The translations under genes were made by a program, and so were the position numbers. The notes under the pieces were generated by a model. It saw nothing but the letters and a program-made list of their open reading frames with translations. It was not told where the DNA came from and made no database searches. A stretch of 64,000 nucleotides of DNA from Arthrinium phaeospermum (lineage: Eukaryota; Ascomycota; Sordariomycetes; Amphisphaeriales; Apiosporaceae), in assembly GCA_006503535.1 (NCBI GenBank), contig QYRS01000001.1:3534001-3598000 (forward strand), written 5' to 3'. Of the stretch, positions 22,899 through 33,737 are shown in pieces. The stretch's first letter is position 1; every line of letters starts with the position of its first letter.

Positions 22899-23892
22899 TT
22901 AAGAAGTTGTGGCACGTCTTGGGGCCTGGTCGCGGGTCGACCGGGACCGCTTCGTCCGCTTGGACCGCCCACGTGACACGCTCTCGTCGTTCGTGTTCGT
23001 CCTCCTGTGCTTTCTCCTCCGCGTCCGCGCCGACGAGGATGGGGGATGGGAAGTCGTCCCGCCACCTGGGGGTCGTGTGGGCATGTGCGACATGGAACTC
23101 CCATCAGTGGCCGCTGGCTGGCCGCGTCTCGTCCTCGCCGTAACGAAGGACGATTCCCCGGGATGCCCGTTGGGTCTCAAGTTGGATTCGTGACGTCGTC
23201 GTCGGGGCCTCTCAGCCCTAACGATGAGGGAGGGCCGCGACTGGTCTTCGGTCGTTGCATCGGTTGTTGTGTCGGCTGTTGCGCCGGCCGCTGCAACGGC
23301 TCTTGCGCTGGCTGTTCCGTCTTCTGCTGGTTCGTCTGCATGTGGCGGTGCTGGGGATGCCTCGATGCGCCGCTGCCCCGTCGCGGGCGCGTCCCTCCCC
23401 TCGATGCCCGAAGCGAAGACCTCGAGGTGCTCCGGCACACCAGCGCCGTGCCGACCGCCCGGAAGAGCCCCACGGCCAATTGCGTGAAAGCCGCCGGGCA
23501 AGACAAGAGACCGGATTTCGGAGATGACTGGGCGCTAGCCAGGCTTCGTGCCACAGGCAACTCGGACCGTCTAGAGCTGTATCCAGAGTCGGACTGGGGG
23601 AGAGTTGACCAGTGTGTGGAAGGCGTGTAGACAGCCATGGGTCGGGGGTACTGGACGTCGGGGGGGGGGGGCGCGGTAAATTCGCGCACTAGTCGTCGCC
23701 GCGTCCTCCAGGTACGGGTTGGGAAGGGGACCGCTTTGCGTGTGACGGCGGCGATAAGTCGCTTTGCGCCGCGAAAGATTTGCACCGGGATCTTTGTGCA
23801 GGACCTACCCCGTCGCGAGTCCGACCCTTGGCTCGGGGCGGCTCGGGCCGACGCGACCCGGCCGTGCACTACGGTCGACTGAGACATGCCGA
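22899..23892 (-). CDS. Hypothetical Arg/Pro/Gln-rich disordered protein
   Basis: On the minus strand an open frame from about 23892 encodes a basic, low-complexity protein with a Gln/Pro repeat (EPLQRPAQQPTQQPMQRP). It appears to continue, after a frame change near 23200, into a tail rich in Arg/Ser/Lys (RGRSKRTKRSRSTRDQ) that ends at 22899. There is no recognisable domain. The long frame in GC-rich DNA may partly be chance; the plus strand is also open in places. Confidence 0.3.
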
Positions 23893-24410
23893 AGTATTGG
23901 TGGTTTATCATGGTGCTGGACAGATGACGCTGCCGTCTTAGCTGATGGATGAGGGGGGTATAATGGTCGGTCACGAAAAGGGGGGTTGTCGGCCTTGTCT
24001 CACAGATTTCCGTTGGAAAGTTGCAAGCCAACCTGCCGGGTTATATCTATCTAGATTTTCGCTCGGCTAACTCACCCCTCGTTGATCCCAAGACACCTTA
24101 ATTTATCAAGTTCATGTTTCAAACCTGCATTCTGACTGCATGATTCCAGAAATAGCCAGTTTTGTGCGAGAACCAAGAAGTCGGACTGTTTGCCAAGTGA
24201 TCGGAGGTCCACCTCACCACGTGGTGCCCAAACTTGATCCTTTGTTGGAAGGCCTGAGGGTTGCGGCCACTCCGTTGGGAGAAAGAAAAAAACTTTTTTT
24301 CGAAAACGGGCCATCCCTTCCCAAGATCCCACCCACGACGGAATATCGCGGAACTCCCCCTCCAGACAATAAGCCGTAGACAATTGCCCGGGCCCAACCC
24401 CCCAGCCCCT

Positions 24411-26399
24411 TCAGATATCGGGATGGAAGGAAGGAGTGGGCTGCCATTTGCTGTTCCGTATGCCTTCTCCGTACAATCGAAGGATCAGCAGGGGCGGCAG
24501 GAATGCGAGGTTGAGGCAGGCGAAGAGAAGCCAGGCATACTGGTACTGGATCTTCTCCGCCAGTGGGACCCTGCCAGCGCGCGAGTTAGTCGAGTTAGTC
24601 GCTGCACATGCCGGAGGGCGGAGGCACGGCACGGGACCCACCGGCAAAGCGGGCCCCCCTCGACGTGCGCGGGCGGAGACACGTGCGTGAATGGAGACAC
24701 GTACGCATAGAATGGGACAATGCCACAATAGATATGCCGGAAAAGCGTGAGAACCACGCTGATCTCTGCGGCCTGCGGTTTGTAGCACTGCAGACACCTC
24801 ACGATAGCCGCCGCCGAATTAGCCATCCATGACTGCAGAATTTCCTTGCTCCTCCCTCTTCCCCTCGGACGAGCGGATCGCATGACATGACTGAGGGGGA
24901 AAGATAGAAGCGAAAGACCGAGCGAGGGGATTATTCGTTGGACTTACATCCGTGCAGTAGGTATACGTGACCGTCCCAGCCACCTGCAACCCAAACGACG
25001 CGACCGCCATCCCGACCGCATTCGCCGCCCAGCCCGTGCGCCGCGTGCGAGATGCAGACCCCCTGGACACGACCCCGACGGGGACGAGCAGCGCGAGCCA
25101 GAGCGCGTCGAGGCGCGGCTCGGGGCGTCGCACCACCACCCCCTCGTCGACATGATGCCTCCGCCGCGCCGCGCGGTAGACGAGCCCAGTCGGTGAACCA
25201 GCCCGCGCTGCACTCGCCCAAGAGGCAGCCGACGACGAGCGGGATCGAGATGATGAGGCCGGTCTGCGCCGTGGTGAAGCCGTAGAGGCCGCGGAATACG
25301 ACCGAGCCCGTCGCGCCGAAGAGCAGGCTGCCGTAGGCGAAGGCGGTCATGTAGTACAGGGCGGGCAGGATGATGCTGAGGTAGCGCATCATGACGAAGG
25401 GCGCCGCGAAGGAGGTCAAGTTGAGCTTGCGGCGCGCCCTGGTATCGCGTTGCGGGTCCGACGGAACAGCAGCATGTCCGCGAAGGTCCCGACTGGCATG
25501 TTGGATTCCCCCGGGTTATCGACTTTGCGAATGTACAAAGTCTCGGGAAGCAGAAAAAGGTGATGGCGAAGAGGCCAAACTGGATGTAGGACTACTTTCT
25601 TGATCAGAGACCTCTACCCAATTGAGTCGTCACACAGAACGTGTAGACGCCCATGAACACCCCCCGCTCGTGCAAAAAGTACAATCGCAGACCGTCGCGG
25701 GGCCCAGCGCCGCCGCGCACCCGCCCCCGGCCAGCGGCGCCAGGTGCGGGGCATTCGTCACACAGAACGTGTAGACGCCCATGAACACCCCCCGCTCGTG
25801 CAAAAAGTACAAATCGCAGACCGTCGCGGGGCCCAGCGCCGCCGCGCACCCGGCCCCGATCCCGTTGAGGGCGCGCGTCGCCAGCAGGGCCGACCAGTCG
25901 TCGCAGTGGCCCGCCGCCAGGTTGGTGGCGGCGGCCAGCAGGTTGCCTAGCACGTAGAACGGCAGGCGGCCGTAGACGTTGGCGAGCGGGACCAGGAAGA
26001 CGGGGACTACGGCCGCGAAGATGATCCAGACGGTTAGCTCGTACGAGGCTTGGACGGGGGTGATGCCGAATGCGGCGGCGAGGGGGACGAAGGCGGGTTG
26101 ATGGTGGCGGAGCCGATGGTGCCCATGAGCGTCAGGAGCGAGACTTGTAGCAGGATGCCGTGCTTTACCAGCGGCGGCCAGTTCTAGATAGAAATGGATG
26201 TCAAATTTCGGATCTGGTGTTTATCACCTCGCTCTCGTAAGATGAGGTATCTTACCAGGGGGTCTTCTTTGCTGTCTGAAGGCTGCGGGACGAGAGGCAA
26301 GCCATGCCTGTCGAGCTTCAGCGGTCGATCAGATTGTCGCTCCTCGGCTAATTCGGTGTCTGTTGGAATAGGCGCTCCGGCATCAGGTTTGACATGCAT
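24411..26399 (-). CDS. MFS transporter (drug:H+ antiporter-like), frameshifted and with an internal duplication
   Basis: The N-terminal exon (start perhaps 26399) is hydrophilic and ends ...DSKEDPL at a GTAAGA donor near 26250. The next exon starts NWPPLVKHG near 26176, the usual MFS N-terminus. Membrane segments then follow: VSLLTLMG, LPFYVLGNLLAAATNLAAG, the motif-like RALNGIGAGCAAALGP, and HERGVFMGVYTFCV. Further on are LPETLYIRKVDNPGES near 25510, YLSIILPALYYMTAFAYGSLLFG, FRGLYGFTTAQTGLIISIPL, and a C-terminal YAWLLFACLNLAFLPPLLIL. This is the 12-helix layout of plasma-membrane exporters. A 128 bp duplication (25628-25883) and several frame changes (near 26095, 25600, 25440 and 25180) break the frame, and part of the middle may be missing. 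The substrate is unknown. Confidence 0.72.
25628..25860 (-). repeat. Tandem duplication, period 128 bp, inside the MFS gene
   Basis: CGTCACACAGAACGTGTAGA occurs at 25628 and again at 25756. About 103 bases are shared, with a single-base indel (ACAA versus ACAAA). It repeats the transporter segment encoding the HERGVFMGVYTFC loop. Confidence 0.9.
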
Positions 26400-29300
26400 A
26401 TTTACAGAGATATTCTGGTCCTCATACAAGCAACATTGAAGTATTTTTGAATGAGACATGCAGGCCCTCACGTGTCTGACAAGTCATATTTGGGTTGAGC
26501 TACTATATGCAAGCTGCATAGTTCGTATATTGGCTTCCATTATAGATTGCAACCACACCCCCACGGTCATTCTCCAATGGCCAGTAGCGAAGCCAGACCC
26601 GTGGCCACAAATTTCATTGCCGCGTCAATCGGCTCCTAGTCCCAGAGCCGAGGTAGGCAGTCTAGAGCACATCAAATACTTCAATGCTACCTCACGCTTA
26701 CACGATCGTTGGCAAGAAGAAGCGAGATGGGTTCAGCTAAGGCTTCGTGACTTTCGAAATAGCCGGCATGGGCTATACCAGTACTGGGTGGGCCTCAGGA
26801 GGTTGACTTCAAAGCGTGGGAAATACAGAAATAATCAGGTCACAGTCTGGTGCATACCCCTGATCGTTGAATTGTGAAGATAAGCAAGGCGACGGACATA
26901 TTTTCAAGCTTGTCGATAAATCCAGCAAAAGGCACCAGTCAAAAGGATGTGTTGATACTATTGGAAATGACTGACGTAGTAGCATCCATACATGCTACCA
27001 TTAACTGAAAACAAAGTAGAATGAGGAAGCTGAAGATGATTTACCATTGAAACTGGTGCTGAATCGAAACGAAGGGGAAAATGACACAGGATTATTCGAA
27101 CTCGGAAGTTTCGAAGACATATTTCCAACACCAGGAACCAGAGAGACCTGAATCCACATCGTAAGACTCGCATGTGTAAAGAAATCCCTTTGAAGTAAAG
27201 CTGGTCTAGTTGTCGCCAATCATCCTCCAACCATTACGTAGGTAAGCCTGCGTGACTCCAATTTTACCACATGTCCGCCGCCTCTTGAACCAGATCGGAG
27301 ATATCCTCCCTAGTCCTAAAACCTCTTGATCAGCACCTGTATTATCTTCGACGGTAGTAAGATGAGTTGTACCCAGAACTGAAACGAGGGTTTGGCGGCA
27401 GCGTGAGCCGCCTCGGATTTGGCTCCTGCATTCCTGCCTCTCGCTCTCTCCTATGCGGGTCCAAATGCCCAATCCTTCGGGACTGATGATATGATAACCG
27501 CCGATAAGCATTCAGATCACCTCAAAGGGGCACAGCAGGATGTTGACACAAAATTACTTCATATTCCGATCAGCTCCTTTGCTATCCATATCAGTTTGAG
27601 TGAAGTTGGATACGGTTCTTCCATCAGTGTCTTTCTTTTCCCATTGGCGGAAAGGCTCAGCACTATTTTCTTCATGGCTGGTGCCTGTTAATCAGCGACC
27701 GGCCTGTATTGAATTGCACATGACAATACTTACTGATTATCACCGGGAGTATCCCCACTTGCCTTCCCCCCTTCGTCCGTCGACTTCGAGGCTTGCCCCA
27801 AGTTATAGACCCTATTTGACCCTATTTTCCATGGACGAAGGCTGCACCCCCGCCCCGGGACCCTCCGATGCTTGATGGCGTTTGGCTACGCTGTCTACAT
27901 TGAACAGTCCTCCAGGTTGCCAGTCGGTATATGCCATCTATGCGGAGGCCAATACAAGTTCGTGTTAGTTCCCATTCCATTAGGCGTGTATATAGTTGAG
28001 ATGACTTGCATCCGGCCGAATATCAGCAGGGATCCATATCGTGCGCGCGAATGGGCCCGTGATGAGGAGTCCCGAGACGATCGCAGGTATGGATTGACGC
28101 GCATCTTTGCAAGAGAGGTCCAGTTAGATTCGAGTTCTGGGGTTTTATAAACCCTAGAGTTTGACCAGAATAACGCTTGGTCTGGGTAATAGACTCGAGC
28201 TGATGTGCACTTGGTGGTTTGATCCTATCTTTATATGATATTGAACGGCACCTTGCCATCATCAAAGACATTTACATCGGATGTACATCCGATGTTTTAC
28301 ATCGCACTTCATTCCATGTCGTCAAGTCAGATTCTGATTTGCCTGTACTCATTGACGTCCCAAATTGCGCTCCAGACCCAAGTACATCCGTTACATGACA
28401 CCAACCCCCAAAGGTTACTGCCAACTACATATGCAACAAAGCGCCAACCGAAGACCGTCATTCCTGGGAATGCTCATCACACTGGATGAGCATCGCATCA
28501 AGAGTGCATATACCATATCCAGTAGTATCAGGGTCTGTAGCTCTCCGATGTGCTCATGGGAATCATGCGCCACTAAAAGCAGGCGAATCCGAAGAACATA
28601 GCTATTCTAATGTTTCCGAACAGGGGATGGGGAAACATGAAAAAACCAAGAGGTCCATGTTGGCTAACGTTATGGGGCGAGGAGGTTGGATTGGAGTGAT
28701 CGAGGTAATTTCTTCTCTTGGAACAGCATACATTCTGTACTACAATAAGTGGCTATCATTAAGCAATCATTCCTTTTACATGGCATTAGATCTGTAAGTA
28801 TCAGACACACGGAGTTTGACTAACATCCGTCATTCGGATGGTGAATCTCAGCGTCAAAGGGTAGGAATGCTGAGTGTTAGGTCATGCAGCAATGACTCGA
28901 GCTGGCGGTTGATCGTTGGTTGCACCAGGACCGCTGTGGCGGTTTCAGATTCTCATCCTCCCGGGAACGTACACTCCATGAAGCTCCAGAGTTGTTATCT
29001 AAGAATGGCATGCTGACCCCTTATGAAAATGGCAGAATGGACCCAGAATCCAGAACAAGAGATAAAGCACCGGCTCCAGTCCCTGGTATATTGATATTCC
29101 GTCAGCGTCAAAACTAATACGGTTACCTGTCACGTCCAGGAAAACATATTGGAGAAATGTTGCATTTGAACTTTATGAGTCCTAGGATGCGGCAAAATTC
29201 ACGTGAGATTCTATCATAATAACTGAGCATCAGCTTTATGGGGGACGTATTGCTGAAGAATTCAAGACTGGCATGCATCGGAAGGTGAATGGATGCGATA

Positions 29301-30540
29301 CTCCAATTTTCATTAGCCCCCCTTTTTGTGTCACCCAACAGCCAGTCAGGGTTCACAGTCCCGAGTTTCGTACTGGTAAAACCAACATGCCCGGTCGAAC
29401 CGGACCAACAGGCACCCACAACTTTCTAGCACTACTGTATCACTAATCCTCGATGTCTTTGCTGCGGACTGTCGCCCCAAAAAAAATAGTGCAGCGTCCG
29501 GACAGGCAAGGGTTGTATGCAAGAAGGCCTGAACCCAATTCTATTCAAGAGGCATTTCTCCGCAGATAGCGACGGCCAGTGCGTTCCGTGGCTTGTAGAG
29601 CCGAGGTTAGCATACTTTGGCTTTATGACAAGGTTTACCAGGTCTGGGGGACTGGGTGGTACGTGTAGTATGTCAGGCGTTAGGCATCATGCTTCCACTT
29701 AGGAGCAAGGGATGATACTTTCTCTATATAATTTGCAGTTCAACTTCTTAGTGCCAAGGAGTTTTTGACTGGACACCCGTTTAGTTGAATCTACTCAATT
29801 TAACCCAACCCCACAAGACACGTTCTTTAAAGCATGCTCATACCCTTCTCATCACTCTCCATCGTAACTGTCCAACAGATCCTCGAAGAGGCAGTCCTTA
29901 TTCGCGGACTAAAGCGGGCACATATCAAGACGACCGCAGGTTTTGGGGCCCGCGAGCCATGCTTGTCGCGGTACGTATTTCATAGGGCTTGCAGTGGACC
30001 TAGGCGCCTGTCTCGGTCACTGCATTTACTCCGCCGCATAGCTGAACGCCTGGCTATCCACGACAGTCCGAATGGCGAGTACAGCCAAATTATGTTGGTT
30101 CACTCTGTAACAAGACGACTTGTTCTCTTTGTTGAGTTTTCACTGGCCCTACAAGCATAAATTCAGATGACATGGTCAGCGTAACGGTCGAGGAACAAAG
30201 AAGATTACAAACATCACTACAATCGGTCCATTCCCATCAGGAATGCATTCTTCATCCAGTACCGCGTGCGCTACACCCACTGTTCAATCCCAACCTCTTA
30301 GGTCACCGGGCTTAGGGTATGCCAACAACATGACAAAAGCACCTTGGCTTTTACGTAATGTACCCCAGTCAGACCTCGGAAGGTGTTTTCCCATGAATAG
30401 GTATATAGGTTAGTACAAACCGGCCTACTGGTCCTCTCAGGCTACCTAACAAGCAAATACCCATCATTAAGGAAACAATTCCATTCGTCTTATACCCTAT
30501 GAACAATAATAATTTCATACATACCGTGTCCAACCAGAAC
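26400..30540. other. Gene-poor region, about 4.1 kb
   Basis: Lower GC than the flanks. It has only short frames on both strands with no recognisable domain and no long terminal or inverted repeats visible by eye. It leads into the Hce2/AT-rich block and may contain old, unrecognisable repeat DNA. Confidence 0.4.
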
Positions 30541-31130
30541 ATGCATCAATTCAGCACGTTCATTCTCCCTTCCTGACCCTGAGCCTTACAGCAGCCAGGG
30601 TCGTCGATCACCCCCTGACCACGCCTGGAGCATTGTCTTTGCGTGAGTCTGAACCCACGGGTGTTGCAGTGTGCAATAACTGCCCCAAACAAGTTGACTT
30701 GTGTGGAGCATCCACCTTCAATGACAAATATGAAAAAGGCCAGATACCAAAGGACAAGGTCCTGGCGCCGGCCAGCGACTGCGAAAAGCTCGCCCAGTAT
30801 TTCGAGGACCAGTTGAAGACGTGGCTCTTCGTTTGGGCCAATCTCAACAACGATGTCGATGCCACCAAATTTAACAATATCAAGAGCATAGGCAACTGCG
30901 GAATTGCTATCAAAGCCGCCAGCGACTTCAGGGACTGCCCGCAGTGCGCCGTCGCCATGGGGAACCAGGACGCCGTCGATGTCATTCGAACGTCCCTCGA
31001 CAAGTTCGGAAAGAAGGGAAAAGACGGCAAGTTCTTTGCAACTGGGAAGACATATTGCAACGGCCAAAGGTGGGACAAACGTGGCAGCAATCGGGATGTG
31101 GAATGGATGCTGTACAACCCGTATGGCTAA
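30541..31130 (+). CDS. Hce2/Ecp2-like secreted effector protein, frameshift in the signal peptide
   Basis: The conserved domain is intact from about 30640 to the stop at 31128-31130. It has cysteines in VCNNCPKQVDLCG, an Asp-Cys start (ASDCEKLAQYF), the central GNCGIAIKA, the helix GNQDAVDVIRTSLDKFGKKG and the closing TYCNGQRW...VEWMLYNPYG. This is the Hce2 domain (homologue of Cladosporium Ecp2), a secreted putative necrosis-inducing or effector family. The probable start is the ATG at 30541 (MHQFSTFIL). It is joined to a hydrophobic stretch (LTLSLTAARVVDHP) only by a single-base shift near 30565-30575, inside the signal peptide. The gene is immediately followed by a RIP-mutated block. Confidence 0.7.
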
Positions 31131-31466
31131 GTGACAGGCCTAGCCGTTGCTTGTTGCTATTGAATTAGTTTTCGCAGAAGAACTGTTGACGCATCGTTGG
31201 AAGGAAATCAAAATTCGAGATGCTCTGTTTTGGGGATGTGCTAACAATACTATGCGTTTTCTCCTTATCGTTAAGTGGGCAATGCCTACATCATCCTGGC
31301 AATGAAGGTGGAAGATAGGTTTCATATTTTTTCATCTGGTCACTTGCAGGCAAAAGACAGATGCAATATACTCAAATTCACATAAAACAACGAGTGAACA
31401 CCAGGAGAGCTAGTATTCAGACATAAACCGTTGTGCTGATAGGTACTGCCTGTGACGATACTCTAG

Positions 31467-32450
31467 TTTCTTCTTCTCTTCTTCTTTCTTTTTTTTTTTT
31501 TCGATTCGTATTAAAGTTTCTCGGTAGAAATAAAAGATTTATAAAGAGTAAATTACTTTAAAAAAAATAAACTTAAAAATAAAGTATTATACTCGATATT
31601 TTCGAAACTTTTAAAAATATTTTAATAATTAATTATAATTCTTATAAATCGATAAAAACTTAATAACGGCCGGTGATTATAAAATTCCTTTTCTAATTCC
31701 GGTCCTATTTTTAGTCGTGGTAACTTAGCGGACTATATATAAAAGGTTATCTTCGTTTCCTTTATTAATTATTTAAATTAAGTTTTTTATTTAATACGAT
31801 TATATATTATTTATTACGATTTATTAAAAATATAATATATTTATTTTATTTATTATTTATTATAGCGACGAAAATTTTCGAAATTAATCGATATTAAATA
31901 TATTATAAATTATTTAAAAAAGTAAAGGATAATTACGAATTATTTATTTTAATATTATAAAATTTTAAAAATAGAATTAAAAAAAAAGTTTCGAAAAGAT
32001 AAAAAATATTAAATATAAAGTTATAATAAATTTATATTTAAATTAACTTTTTATAATACGTATATTATTAATTATAAACTTTTTTAAAAAAAATAATTAA
32101 TAATAATAAACTTTCTTTATTAAATAAATTAAGCTATTTAACGAAATTCGAAATAAAGTAAATAAAATTAAAAGTTTAATTTAAACCTTTTTTTTTTAAT
32201 AATATTTAAAAAACCCGTTTCGGGCGTTAATCGAAAAGTTTAATGAAGAGGATAACGAGTAAATCGATCGAGGCGGTAATGAACCAGGCCGGGCTATACG
32301 TAGTGGTATTTAGAGGGGGGGAGAGAAGGAGGAAAAGAGAAAAAAAGAGCGTTATATAAAACTAATTAAATAATCTTAAACTTTATCGATCGATAATATT
32401 AATATTAATATTTTATATATAAATATAAACTTTTAAACTAGTGCAGTTTA
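31467..32450. repeat. AT-rich, RIP-saturated repeat relic
   Basis: About 1 kb of very AT-rich sequence, beginning with a long T/C tract at 31467-31503. From about 31721 to 32243 (some 520 bases) I find no CA and no TG dinucleotide, whereas CG occurs about 16 times. Loss of CpA/TpG on both strands with gain of TpA is the specific trace of repeat-induced point mutation in Pezizomycotina. The original element cannot be identified. A short G-rich island at 32300-32340 and further AT-rich DNA follow. Confidence 0.88.
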
Positions 32451-32779
32451 GCTTCTTACCTAGGAGGAATACTCTAGTCTTTTTATAACAGACAGAGTAG
32501 CACAACAAACCGCAATATGTCACATGGACCCGGTGTGGAGACAAGGAGTAAAACAAATGGGCTCAGTTGGCATGGGTGCGCTCGTAATTGGCTGTCACCA
32601 GGGGGTGGTGCTTATATGACGGATGGTTGTAACCAAAGAAGTCCTTCAGCCCCTTAGACGCAGGCCGGACGTTAATTCTAGCTGGGATCAAAGCCCCTTT
32701 AGCAGGATTTAATGACGAAAGCCCCGGATGGTTGAGAAAGAGCTCCTTTGACGATTTGTGAGAACTTTCTCTTTGTCTG

Positions 32780-32786
32780 TATATAG
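32780..32786 (+). promoter_or_regulatory. TATA-like element of second Hce2 gene
   Basis: TATATAG lies about 150 bases before the start at 32931, in otherwise normal-composition DNA just downstream of the AT-rich relic. Confidence 0.35.
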
Positions 32787-32930
32787 CGGATTTTGCGGTT
32801 CACTCGAAACGCTCTTCGTACTTCGCTTCCTGGTTTCAACCACTGACAGTTTTGAACCCTTTCCAACAAATATTTAGATTTCCGATATCAAGAAAGCTCT
32901 CACCTTCTCACAAATCACAACTCGTCAAAA

Positions 32931-33462
32931 ATGCGTCCAGTCAACACGACCATCGCCCTCCTAGGCATGTCCCTGGGCCTGGCGGCTGCCGATGATGGCA
33001 TTCCGTACACCGTCGATCAATTAAAGGGCATCCAAACGTGTGGAAAGTGCAACCCGCAGGGCATGAGCAACTTCTGCGAATCCTCCAGCTTCGAAAAGGG
33101 CAACAAGAAGGAGGCCGTCCGCATCGCCGACTGCAAGCTCCTGATGGAGCAGGTCAAGCACGAACCAGTCCGTGGTCCTGTTCCCCGTGGCGCCCATCAA
33201 CGCCAACAAGTGGAACGTCGTCACCGTCTCGAAGCCGGGCAACTGCGCCTTGGCCCTCAAAGCCCCCAAGGCGCTGCCCGGGGAGGACGGCATCGCCATG
33301 GGCACCGGGGACGTCTACGAGATCGTCCGCGACGCCGTCGCCAGGCTGGGGGAGGGCGGCATGGTCGTGGGGCACGGCCAGACGTACTGCCGCGGCCGGG
33401 GCGCGGATGGGAGGTTCGCGGACCGGGATGTGGCGTGGAAGCTGTTTAACCCCTATGGCTGA
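32931..33462 (+). CDS. Hce2/Ecp2-like secreted effector protein, one frameshift
   Basis: The start at 32931 gives a clear signal peptide (TTIALLGMSLGLAAA). The N-terminal part has TCGKCNPQGMSNFCESSS and RIADCKLLMEQV. The rest of the domain is in another frame: NKWNVVTVSKPGNCALALKA, GTGDVYEIVRDAVARLGEGG, QTYCRGRGADG and VAWKLFNPYG, ending at 33462. A one-base shift near 33160-33170 separates the halves. The layout and the ending F/YNPYG are shared with the gene at 30541, so the two are paralogues on either side of the RIP relic. Six or more cysteines suggest a disulfide-bonded secreted protein. Confidence 0.75.
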
Positions 33463-33737
33463 TACATCGCTGGTTAGCCCGCCCTCTATAGACTATGTTT
33501 GAAGAGGCGGATGCAGGGGTTGAGATAATTTCCCAAGAGGAGGAGTGATCTGGCTCATCCTAGTTATGATGTTAGTGATTGTGATCTGGTCAAAATCTGG
33601 TCTATTTTTAATGTCCAATGAACGATTATTAATATACTTGAGTGAATACAAATACAGACCATAAAGTTATCTCTTCGTCGAGCCTCAAGAAGGAAATTGG
33701 AAATAACCAACTGCATGGGATCAAACGCTTACCAACC

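Noticed and set aside
23007..23630. 207-codon plus-strand frame with Arg/Cys-rich product
   Set aside because: Low-complexity antisense reading of the minus-strand disordered protein; composition explains its length.
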